DNA of 24,876 nt from Pelargonium nanum (taxonomy: Eukaryota; Streptophyta; Magnoliopsida; Geraniales; Geraniaceae): assembly GCA_036897485.1 (NCBI GenBank), contig JAYMTF010001256.1:1-24876 (forward strand), written 5' to 3'. This document shows, piece by piece, positions 1 to 11,400 of the stretch. The position numbers and the translations under genes were made by a program. The stretch's first letter is position 1, and each line of letters starts with the position of its first letter. The notes below the pieces were generated by a model, which saw only the letters and a program-made list of their open reading frames with translations, ran no database searches and had not been told where the DNA came from.

Positions 1-319
1 TTAGTTATTTTTATTAGTTAATTGGTAATTTTTTGTAATGGTAGGAAAATGAAAAGGCATTTGAGCTCAAAGCTATAAGAATGCTCCAAATTGTTAGAGT
101 TGATGAGGTGGCAACTCCTAGTGCTTTCTTACAAACGTTAACACATATATATGTTGATTTTCACCCGACGCAATAAGAGATGAATCCACGACCTCTCACA
201 TGTTCTATCCTCTAGGGGACACTCTAGTTTTGTTTTGTTTTTTTCTATAAAGAAAAAACAAACTCGAATGGAAGATCAACTCAAGTAAAAAATGTGAAAT
301 CAACTCAAGTAACTGAAAG
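1..319. other. Intergenic, no gene recognised
   Basis: AT-rich sequence with no open frame I can support. On the minus strand it lies just downstream of the RNase H-like remnant at 320-745, so part of it may be the tail of the same old retroelement. No terminal repeat or poly-A tract is clear enough to define an element boundary. Confidence 0.4.
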
Positions 320-745
320 CCCACCCATACTGCTCTGCCTAACGAAAACGTTGACGACCTAACTAGAGCATGAGTCATGCAGTTTGCAGACATATCCACA
401 AACTAAAATTTTACATTACTTAACTGACTAGAAGTAGCCAGAATATCACTGATGACCAAGCCAAAAACACTGAAAACCTCTTCGCCTGTAAAATCTTGAC
501 CACCAATAAATAATTCAACTCCACACTAACCGCTGATCATCCCCTCTCTTATACCCACTCCAACGTCTCTTTAATTGCCAACGCTTCCACTACCTTAACC
601 TCCGCCACCCCTACCCAACAACTCCGACCACCTCCCCCATGCCCTACCTGAGTGATCTCAAACCACTCAGCTAGCCCCACTTTTTTCTCTGGTCGGAATA
701 GGACACCATCTACATTTAACTTGATCCGACCCCTGTGGAACCTTC
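320..745 (-). pseudogene. Decayed RNase H-like (RVT_3-type) retroelement fragment
   Basis: Read on the minus strand from about 745 downward, conceptual translation gives the pieces of a plant RNase H-like domain in the right order. First comes an IKLNVDG start (first beta strand with the catalytic Asp, about 710-730), then VVEALAIKETLEWV (the Glu-containing helix). Next is VELNYLLVVKILQAK, and finally, in another frame, SANCMTHALVRSS (about 350-390), which matches the usual SAN..AHALAR end of such domains. Several in-frame stops and at least one frameshift interrupt it, so it cannot be functional. Such domains are typical of the 3' ends of plant non-LTR retroelements and of many isolated genomic fragments. 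The class assignment is by remembered family pattern only; no reverse transcriptase was seen next to it. Confidence 0.55.
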
Positions 746-1200
746 TCTAAACCCCATTCTCCAGCAGTGTGAAACTAGAGAATAGAACATGTAAGTCATG
801 TTATTTTATATATTCTTTTTTAGACAAAAATGTGAATCAGTCATCTAGCTAATGGAATGATTAATGAGATTAATTTAAGTTGTTTATGATCTTCATGCTA
901 ATTCTAGTTATTTTGAAGGAAACCAAGTACTTAGCAAGTTTAAGGAAAATCTAACTCACGTTAATTCACCAAGAACATACTAGCATTAACACTCAAGTAA
1001 ATGGATCGAAGAGAGCTTCACAAACATCATACAAAACAAGCAATAACAATCAACTTCATCATTCTCAACCAGCTGCCAGCTCGAAACCAAAACATTGCTT
1101 ATACCAAAATCTATGCATTCAATGGTATCATGGGCTCGACATTACCAGAAACACATTAGGAATTGGAATCGGAATATACAATTCCAGACGTTAGATTAAT
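746..1200. other. Intergenic, distal upstream region of the HIPP gene
   Basis: No coding potential or repeat boundary recognised here. It is AT-rich sequence between the retroelement remnant and the W-box cluster that precedes the HIPP gene. Confidence 0.4.
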
Positions 1201-1206
1201 TTGAGC

Positions 1207-1270
1207 TTGACTTACGAGTCATTGACTTGACAATATTTATAGTTGACTTGCTATACTTTTATGGTTGACT
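1207..1270 (+). promoter_or_regulatory. W-box cluster upstream of the HIPP gene
   Basis: Four copies of TTGACT (1207-1212, 1222-1227, 1243-1248, 1265-1270) and one TTGACA (1227-1232) lie in the same orientation within 64 bp, about 200-265 bp before the start codon. TTGAC(C/T) is the core WRKY-binding W-box. This density is well above what I expect by chance in such AT-rich DNA, which suggests WRKY control of the downstream gene, but binding is inferred. Confidence 0.6.
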
Positions 1271-1425
1271 CGTGCAAAATCATCAAAAGTAAATGATTAC
1301 AAACATCCATAGGCTTAACTCAAGTATAGAATTAAGTTGGACCCTTGAAAAGTGGATCTCTAATTAAATTCTCAAACCTAAGCTCCTTACCATGTTACTT
1401 GCATAGTTACATGCATGTGTTCAAA

Positions 1426-1435
1426 TATATAAATA
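1426..1435 (+). promoter_or_regulatory. TATA box of the HIPP gene
   Basis: The sequence TATATAAATA lies 38-47 bp before the ATG at 1473. With the usual 25-35 bp spacing, transcription would start near 1458-1465, leaving a leader of only about 10-15 nt. The leader could be longer if a farther start is used. Confidence 0.6.
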
Positions 1436-1472
1436 AGCTATAGCTCCCTCCTCTTCTTGCCACAAAACAACT

Positions 1473-2234
1473 ATGAAGGTAAAGCCATTTTCTCAACTTA
1501 TCTTCCCAAAACTCAAACATATGTTTATAGCCATATTAATAAATATTGGTCTGTTGATTGTGCAGCAAAAGATAGTGATTAAGGTGCAGCTCAACTGCAA
1601 GAAATGCAAGACCAAGGCCATGCAGATAGCTGCTGTAGCAAATGGTAAATACCTGGTACACTACAAGATAAACAGTGATCAGCGAAGGATGCTTCTGTCG
1701 CTGATTGTAAACCCTAGGCGGCGACGTCGTCATCTCCATTAGTTGTTGAGCGAAGGCCAATAGCAACGGGGTGATTCTGTCGCTGATTCCATACGACGGT
1801 CTTTAGCGACGGGCCATTCCGTAGCTAAATTTTCGGCGTTGATCGTTGTTTCTCTTGTAGTACTACTTGTTCTTATTTGGATTCATTTATATCTAAATGA
1901 CATAAATCATTTATATATAGGTGTTGACTCGGTGGCGTTACAAGGGAAGGACAAAGATGAGATCGTGGTGATCGGAGATGGAGTCGACGCAGCGGACTTG
2001 ACCAGTGCCTTGAGGAAGAAGGTTGGGCAGCATGCAAGCTTAGTGAGTGTGCAAGAGGAAAAGAAGAAAGAACCTGAAAAGAAGAAGAAAGAGCCTAAGA
2101 AGAAAGAGCAAGAGGAAGAAGCATGTCCTGTTGCGTGGCCACCAAGTTACTGTTACCAACCTCAACCTCAGCCTCAGCTTGAATTGTACAAAGTGGTTTG
2201 TGATCCTCAGCCTACTGGCTGCACCATCATGTGA
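1473..2234 (+). CDS. Heavy-metal-associated isoprenylated plant protein (HIPP-like)
   Basis: Three exons, 1473-1478, 1566-1644 and 1921-2234, joined at GT-AG introns of 87 and 276 bp, give a 132-residue protein. Exon 1 encodes only Met-Lys, as is common in this family. Residues about 3-70 form an HMA (ferredoxin-like) domain: KIVIKVQLNCKKC carries the CxxC pair at C13 and C16, which in this family coordinates soft metal ions such as Cu, Zn or Cd. A Lys/Glu-rich segment (about 76-97) follows, then a Pro/Gln-rich stretch. The protein ends in CTIM, a CaaX box whose final Met favours farnesylation, so membrane or nuclear association after prenylation is expected. HIPPs act as metallochaperones or scaffolds in metal and stress responses; the ligand and partners here are unknown. 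The splice model is strong because the domain reads through all junctions. Intron 2 is swollen by a CACTA-like insertion. The gene ends 186 bp from the stop codon of the convergent chloroplast gene. Confidence 0.9.
1659..1862. mobile_element. Mini CACTA-like non-autonomous element in HIPP intron 2
   Basis: The left end begins CACTACAAGATAAACAG and the right end, reverse-complemented, begins TACTACAAGAGAAACAA. Over 29 terminal bases 22 match. Inside are repeated GTCGCTGATT and GCGAC/GCGAAGG motifs, like the subterminal repeats of plant CACTA (En/Spm) elements. The possible 3-bp target duplication is gta on the left and cta on the right, so it has decayed. There is no transposase. At about 204 bp it makes up most of the 276-bp intron and leaves both splice sites outside. 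Confidence 0.65.
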
Positions 2235-2420
2235 TGTGATCCATTTTATGTATCAACAATTCTTTGGAACAAAAATGTATGGAATTTATACTGCAATGCA
2301 GTGACACTTCTCTTCATGTATGTAATTTTATTGTACAAAAGTTGTTCGTTGCTTATCTTTATTCGTTTCGTTTGCATGAATGGGACAAAACTAACAAAGA
2401 TACAGCTACGGTTTTAACTT
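2235..2420. other. Convergent 3' intergenic spacer
   Basis: These 186 bp separate the stop codons of the HIPP gene (+) and the chloroplast CNNM-type gene (-). Both 3' UTRs must lie here and may overlap, giving potential antisense transcript ends. No clear poly-A signal could be assigned with confidence. Confidence 0.5.
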
Positions 2421-5400
2421 TTAACTACTGCTCTCGACTTTAATATCGTGATCATTATCATGTTCAGCAATTACATAACCGCCAGAGAGACCGCGTTCTT
2501 CACCTAGTCTGTTTTGATATCTATCCTCTGCATCATACGCAACAGTATCTGAGTCCGAGTCTGAGTCGTTGCTCCATCTCCTCTTCATGATCTTGGGAAC
2601 CACACGACCAACCTCTTTGGCATCCAATGCTGCAACATCATTGTTTATCCGTTCAAACCGAACAGCGCTGACCTTTCTCGCATTCCCTGCTAATATCTGC
2701 ACAAAAGGAAGGCAGCATTTGAGGGACAACAATCAGTTCTTGCTAAAATTTACGAACTAAATATCTTGATGTTGCTGCATCAATGGGAAAACTACAGAAA
2801 AGTAATCAAAGAACTTATAATGGATATGTTAGGAACTCTTGATGGTTTGCAAAGGAAAAACGTCCAATTTTGGTCCCCCAACTATTCATTTTGTTCCAAA
2901 TTCGTACCCAATTTGGTCCCAAAACTATCTATAATGTTCCAATTTGGTCGTCAACTGTCATTTTGTTTTGAATTGCTCCAATCCATAATGGTACCGTCAA
3001 ATTAGACTGACGTGACAATTTTTTTCTAAAAGAATTATATTGATGGTACAACCACATGACGCTTAAGTTAACTAAATTTACTAATGAGACCATTTTGGAA
3101 CACATCTGCATACTTGAGGGATCAAATTGAACTAAATTGACGTGGCAACCACGTACATGTCCCTCGATTATACAATTTTGTTCCAAATCGGTCTCATCAA
3201 TAAATTTAGTTAACTTAAGCGTCATGTGATCGTAACTTAAACAAAAATTTACCAGAAAAAAATTGTCGACGACACCAGTACAAAATACAAATTGGACTAA
3301 TTCAAAACAAAATGGCGTAGTTGGGGACCAAATGGGAACGAAAATCAAAATGGATACCAAAATGGAACATTTTCCTTTGCAAAGTTCCTTTCTCTTTGTT
3401 ATAAAGAGAACCCCACACCACACCCATGTTTTTTTTTTCTCTTCATTGAACTGACATAACATATATCACTGCAATCAAAAACTAGGAAATTATAATGAAT
3501 TTGATACACTCGACATTTTGCAATGTTCCCTTTATACATGGGGATAGTAAGCTCAACCCTCACTACTTGTATTTCCTGCTAATATCCGCACAAAAGGCAG
3601 GCAGCATTTGAGGGACAACAATCAGTTCTTGCTAAAATTTACGAACTAAATATCTTGATGTTGCTGCATCAACGGGAAAACAACAGAAAAGTAATCAAAG
3701 TACTTGTAATGTGTATGTTAGGAACTCTTGACGGTTTGCAAAGGAAAAATGTTCCATATTGCCACCCCTAACTAATCATTTTGTTCCAATTTTGTACCCA
3801 ATTTGGTCTGCCAACTGTCATTTTGTTTTGACTTGCTACAATCCATAATGGTACCATCAAATTAAACTGAACTGACAATTTTTTCTAGAAAATTTATGTT
3901 GACGGGACAACCACAAGGCGCCTAAGTTAGCTAAATTTACTAATGAGACCATTTTGGAACAAAACTGTATACTTGAGGGACCAAATTGAACGAAATTGAC
4001 ATGACAACCATGTACACGTTCCTCGACTATACAATTTTGTTCCAAATCGGTCTCGTCAATAAATATAGCTAACTTAAGTGTCATGTGATCGTAACTTAAA
4101 CGAAATTGTCCAGAAAAAGTTGTCGATGACACCAGAGTACGAATTGGACTAATTCGAAACAAAATAGCGTAGTTGGGGACCAAATGGGAACGAAAATCAA
4201 ATTGGATACCAATTCGGAACAAAATAGATAGTTGGGGACCAAAATGGAACATTTTCCTTTGCATAGTTCCTTTCTCTTTGTTATAAAGAGAACCCACACA
4301 ACACCCATGTTAGTTGAACTGAAATAAAATATATCACTGCCATCAATTCCATCAAGTTAAATCATCCCTCAAACTGATGAGACCTTTATATTCTAGTTGT
4401 ACTCGAAGGGAAACTACAGAAATGAAAACTAGGAAATTATAATGGATTTAATACAAACACTCAATGTTTTGCAATGTTTCCTTCATACATGGGGATAGTA
4501 AGCTCAACCCTCACTACTTGTGTTTTCTTATTTATTCTTTTGACAAGCAATAGACAACTTAGAAAAATCACAAGTGTGTTGCTGAAAAAAAGAAGAAGAG
4601 AAAACAGTCAGCAGCTAACTATTTATAGATAAAAACACTTCACTCCTTTGTCCCAAGACAACACATTTTTTCATCTCAAGGAAGTGACCAGAGACAGTAA
4701 AATCGATAATAACACAAGCACATAGATCATTATATATATATAACCTAAGACTGTCAATATAAAATGTGAACAAAATGCCAAAATTATACCTCTAATTTGT
4801 AGACTTGATGCTTTTCTTCTTCAGCCCTTTTGCGGTCAGAATCAGATTCTGTAGGCTCATCATTTTCATCTTCATTTGCCTTTTCCAGAACCACTTTGAC
4901 ACTCTCACCTGTCCTTGGGATATACCCAAATGCCTCACATATAAAACCTGATACTGTCTCATATTGATGGCCCTGTGAGTGAACAGAAAGAGAAAGTAAT
5001 GAGTGGGACATACGTATATGGACATCAGATTAAATAAAATCCAGTTCATTTACATTTTCTATACGTCCAATATTACAAGGTTTGTGTGTTACAAGGAAAA
5101 GTATCTGTCATGAAGAAAAATTACTGTTGTAGCCTATAGTTAATTTCCGTGCATTGATAGCACAAATAGAACAGTGAATTCATTAAGCGTCCATCAGCAG
5201 TTGAACATTCCAAAATATTAAGAATTTGAGTTGGCATTTTGGGACGCGACACGGGATCCAACACAAACACAACACGGTTTAAGTGTGTTTGGACATGACA
5301 TATTTATAAATGTGTTGTGTTTGTGTTGACCCTCTAAAACAAGCACGGCACGATTAAAGTTAAAATAATATGTCAGCGCTATTCAATCATAGCATTGGCT

Positions 5401-8400
5401 AATCACTTATTAATCTCTTCTCCGTCTCTCCTATCTGGTTTGCTTTCATCTCATCTTTCTTACCCACAAGTCTATACTTATCATCCAAATATATTGTGTC
5501 TAAGGTAAGAGTAGATGTAGAGAATAAGAACAGTATCAATTGCAACCCACATCATTTTTCATTTAGATAAATCCGACACAAACACGAGTACACGACACGC
5601 CAATATGCTTATTAAACGTGTTGTGTTAGTGTGACATTTGAACACGACTATTAAACATGTCGCAATTGTGTTTACCTATGCAACACATATTTGACCTCTA
5701 ACACGATACGTTAGCACAAAATTCCAGCTCTATTACATATAATCTTATATACACGGGTTGATGTCAGGGTCATTCAGGACCAAGTTGTACTTCAAATCAA
5801 AATCACATATAGAAGGGAATAGATAAATGTCGACTAGAATTTTCAATCAGATGTCAGCATATCTACAGGTCACATTGGTCCTTGGAATCAAACTAGTAAA
5901 TTGACAGAAAACAACCAAAAAGATGTTATGAACAGTTCTTAAAATACATAAATGCTGCAATTATAGAAATTTCAAAATATTTGCCTATCATGTATCTTTT
6001 CCAGGATATGTCCAGGTTCTGAATCAATGTTACACTTGGCAGCATTTAAAATCTCTTTACAGATATCTCAAAATTAGATTGGCATAACCACTGACTGTTT
6101 ATTCTGAAATCAGTGAAAAATTAATAAAAAGAACGCAATACCTCTGGCATCTTGATATCGAGATCTTCAGATAGTTGATCAATAGAAGTATTAGCATCGA
6201 CATCATATATTCCTTCAGCTCGCATTACAACATAGCCAGTTTTCTTCTGGATCTCCTCCTATTATCCAAAATAACAAAACAAATAGTTAAAGTCCACCTT
6301 TGAATATTGGTATGAAATTTCTACAACTCGTATCTTCAAAAACTATTAATGACCTAATTATCAATGACTACCTATGATGCACTGAAAATGGGCACATGAA
6401 TCCTTTTAGGGATGCAGGTAGAGTAATTGATTCTCCTTTGGAATAGCAATTTAATATGACTATAAGAATCTGAAGGGATATCTCAAGAATATAAAGCTCT
6501 AAGGTGCAGATGAAAAAAAGCCTTGTATAGCACATGATCAAGTTGTGCTTTAAATGTTTCCATAGTAGACATGATCACCATGACAAGGGCATGTATACCA
6601 ACATAAGAAATGGTTAGAAATGTCTAGTGAGCCTTACTTTTGAATCATTTTCATCGAAGATTTCACCAACAATTTCCTCTACCACGTCTTCCAGAGTTAC
6701 TATCTGCTTCAGCCAGAAAGATAAAACAAGAGCTAAGGGCACAAATTGAAAAAATTAAGATGTTGAAAATAAAAGGATGAAATGCAACATGAGTGCATAA
6801 GATTGTTTGATATGCTATATATCATTCATTCCAGTCGAATCAAGCAAACTTCAAGATAACAAGAGATATTGAAAGAACATAAAATTTTAGTTGAGTTTTC
6901 TTTTCAACAGTGTAATGGATGCTTGACTATTGAAGTTATCTAATTATCTAAGAGACCCACAAGTATAAACAGACAAACAGAGAAAAACAAAACCAGCAAG
7001 TGAAGCAAAATAATGTTGGAGATACCAACTAACTTTAACATATGATTAGGGTGGCTGCGGCTCTGTTCCCTCAGATGCTTAACTCTTCCATTCTCCACAA
7101 ACTCCACGCCAATAGAGCAACAATAAAGCTACTAAATTGTTCTTATCAAAGAGTGTCCAACATCAGTTCCCCAGAACCTCCAAAACTACTTTTGCGAGGA
7201 ACCAGAATTCCCATAAAATGTAAAGTATTAACCAAAAGTTCCCTCCAGCATCTGAACAATGCATCCCAGGAGACTAAATGAACATAAGCTACCGTTATGG
7301 CCTCTTTTAATCAGATAAACTGAGAAAAAAAACTCTGAATAGCTGATGATGAAATAATGAAAGCCAACTTAGTAGGTACATAATTCCAAATTAGATTCCT
7401 ATCCTATGTTCCAAATCCCTAACTGCTCACAACCTGAATAGGATTCTTATCTGTGTTGGACACATCTTCTCAAGTTGTCAAGTTGGATAACTTATACTGG
7501 CAACAGAAACCAATACCCACTTTAAAAGACTTAAGGTGTGCAAGGCAATCAACCCAAGCGATGCAAACATCTAGCCCAATAATATCTTTTACATGATCAC
7601 GGGTTTGATATGTTCTAGATGTCACATAAGGCATTTAGATATCAAAAATGATTAAATTGGTATTTGATACCATTTTATAAGGAAAGGTAACTAACACAGA
7701 TATCCCCAGATATGAGATTTTACCCAGTATTTCTTAATTGTTAGACATTGTTTCTTTCAAAAGAACCAAACCTATGACTGAGAGTAGCATTCCTTGAATT
7801 GGAACTGCTCCTTCCACTTTTCAAGAGGTTCCAATTTTCTTGATAACGGACAGACATTGAATTCATGGACAAAAGAACCTAATGATCATTCAAGATAGAG
7901 TATATTTGGTGAACTGGCTATTAACTAAACAATGATCATACAAATTGACATGTAATCCCTCCGTCCCAAAAGTGTCCTATTTCCTTTATAGGAAGTCACT
8001 TATGTATGAAACACTAATAGTATCCCTTAAATTTGTTACAATACATGTCCTTGGGGATACAAGAAAAAACGCCCAACACTAATTAACTTCCCCTTAATTT
8101 TTCTCAAAATTAAAAACAAGACACTTATTTTAGGAAGGAAGAAGCAGTTTTTTTATCAAGTATAGGGTAAAAAAGGAAAGACAAAGCTTCTTTAAACAAT
8201 GAAGATTCAGAAATGAGGGTATATACATACTCCCACAGTTCCACCGTATTCGTTAAGCACAACAGCCATGTGAACCTTCCTTATGCGAAATTCTCTAAGA
8301 AGATTCCAGACTGACATTGAATCTGCAGTATCAATAATATGATTATTTTCTTGACTCCACGCACTCATACGTTCAAAGAAAAACAGAATTTTAGATCGTT

Positions 8401-11400
8401 TAGTAGTCTTGAAATATTTAACTACATGAGACGGTCCAGCTAAAACTATTAATTACATGAGCTCCTTAACTGAACTGTTTGACACATGAAGCACAGTCTA
8501 TATTTCAACCATTGATCAAGAAAAGAAAAAGGAAAAAAAGACAAGTTCACTGTATGTGTATGTGTATGTACTAGTGTACCAAATCATTAAGTTTCTAAGA
8601 AAATTGGAAAAGTATGACATAATATTGATTTAAAAATAGTACAATACACTTAAGTTTTTAAGCAGCTCCATGTAATTACAATTTAAGGGTTTATCAGTGA
8701 TTCTCCAACTTGAGTTGACCACATAGGATACATATCTGAAGTCCTAAGCCTATATAACACTAGAATATAAGACCAACTATTCATTTTTAAAGAACATTAA
8801 ACCTTAAATTGACAATGGAGTTTAGCATTACCAGGTACAAAGTATGCAGGTTTGTGAGCCATGTCTCCCACAGTAGTGCTTTCTAGAAGCTCACCCTTCA
8901 AAATCAAACATGTTATATTATGAGATTGTTGCACGCAATTAATAAATAAAGCATATATAACCCTGAAAGAGGAGAAATACGATAAAAACTTGTCTGACCT
9001 TAGGAACATAATCCAAGAGATCCATGGCATATGCAATACCCACTATATTATCAACGCGCTGCTCAAACACGGGCACCCTGGAAACAGTCCCACAAATTAA
9101 CTACTGCACTGCATGTCACAATAAAGATCAACTTGATTGACAAATCATATGAACTTCAACTTACCTAGAATACTGATGAGTAACCCACAGGCTGTGGAAA
9201 TCAACAAGGGTTGCACTGGCATCAATTGCAACTACATCAACAAGAGGTGTCATCACTTCTCTTACATGAGTATCCTTTATCTCTAAAACATTTTCAATCA
9301 TGTCCTGCATGGGAATTTTTTAACATAAGAGAACCTCAACCGAGTAACAAACAAGAACAGGTTGTTCAAACTTAAAGCTATACTCTAGAAGATAATAGAA
9401 TAGTAAATAATAAACATACAAGGCAAAAACATAGATCAAAGAAACAACAATTCATGGACATAGCAAGTGAAGTAACACCACATTGTGCTAAATGGTATGG
9501 ACGGACGGCTGACCATTTATTATTCAGGAGAGTAATTTCATCTCTTATCTTAGAGTGCCTATATACTACTTTTAGCATGTTTTCTTGCTGCTCCAAAATA
9601 TTCAATGAAAAGGGAGAATGAAGAACTGAGGGTGACCCTGGATGCAATGATTAGGAGTTGTAACGTTATATATAAAGGACTTCTATTCTACATCAATATT
9701 AATAATAGCATTTCATATTCTCTACCTGGTTCATATTCAACATAAAAACAACAAATTCAAGAAATGCCAACATATTAACCTATTGCGTTACCTGTTCTTC
9801 CTCCTCTATTGCTCCACTCAGTTCTGCCCCTCGTAACATTAACTTCAATTCATCTTCAGTAACATAGGGTTCACTAACAAATGAAAGACATAAATAAATC
9901 AATAGGAGCATCTAAAAAGTATAGTTTCAAACTAGTAACAAGACTAGTGTTTAGTTGAATGTTTCAGCAACATCATGTTTCTGCACTATTAAATTGTGGC
10001 ATTGAACAGTACATATAAATTGAGACAAAAAACTGAAACTGTCATACTCTATTATTAAGGAAGAATGAATCCTTATTGCTAACTATGAACTCATAAGTTG
10101 GGAAAAGAATAAGTTTATTCTTTGTTCTCATTTTCGTGAATATCTTTACCGGTTGCATCTGCAATCCTTCAAAAAGCAACTCATACTTACCAAATTATAA
10201 AGTGATTTTCTGATATTAATTCTATGTTGCAGAAAAGAAGACACTCTAACCACATCGTCCCCAATCCCTCAAATATTATGAAATTATGATGTGAAAAAAA
10301 GAAGAGATCCAATATAACATGTAAGGAAGAATTGTGTTCAGACCCATAATGACAATAATTTCTTAGCCTTTGTTTCTTGATTTTAAGATTTGCAACACCT
10401 AATTTGGAGAACCAGCTAGAAAAAGCAAACCACTTTAATTTACCCATAATAAGAATACAAATGACTGACTATACAATAAGTTTCTTAAAAGAAAAGCATT
10501 TACTATCACCACAATGCAATATGTTATTTTGATATTTATTAAGAAGAAAAAGGCTTCTCAAAAGAAAGTAGAAAAGGGACCCAAAGATGTTTTAAGTACA
10601 ATGTACAAATGTTTTGTCCACAAGCATCTAATACACAAATAGTGATCAAAGATTACATTAAAGTTCAAACTATGAAAATAAATAACAAAGAAGATGAAAA
10701 ACACAAATATATTTAAGCTCCTTCAGATGAAATATTAAGAGAATATGAAGAACACCAAACAAAATCTTGAAGAAGCAAGGATAACGAATATAACATGACA
10801 TAGTGTCATGATTAACCATACCTCCTTCCTTTTAAACCAAGCATTTTTAGCATTCCCATTGATAAATATGTAACAACTCTTCCAACAGGATACAAAATCA
10901 AGGAGAGCCATGCCACTGGCCTGACCTAGAGTCATTACAAGCAATACTTGTCAAATACAATTCAATTTTTAAGGACATATCAGCTAAAACGAAAATTGGT
11001 GAAGAATCGTGATGGATTTAGGTGTTGGACACAGACTCGCAAATCCTATTATATCATTTGGAATTATTTTTATTTTTTTAAGTAAGATTACAAGACTTTG
11101 CTCATTTGATCAATTTGAAAGTATGTTGTTAATGGTTTGTAATGACATAGCATGTTGATAATGGAGTTAATTGCAACTACTGTTGTTTAGCTAGTAACAA
11201 AGAAAACTTGAATTTTAATTTGACATGTTAAACTTAACTTCAATATAATTAGAAACTTCATATAATGTATTACATAGAAAAATATTTTTTTAATTAAACG
11301 AATTTACATGCCCAGGCATATCTTGTCCTATGTTTTTCAAAAATATGATGAATCGCATACTTATCGTGTCCCACGTCCAAATTGGTGCTTCATTAGCTAG

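Noticed and set aside
140..210. tRNA-derived SINE B-box like sequence (minus strand GTGGATTCATCTC)
   Set aside because: It fits GGTTCGANNCC poorly and has no A box at the right distance.
3929..4308. Minus-strand open frames of 70-177 codons within intron 13
   Set aside because: They lie in the palindromic elements and intron sequence, differ between the two copies and show no domain.
8548..8572. Short GTATGT microsatellite in intron 9
   Set aside because: Only three or four units; too short to be notable.
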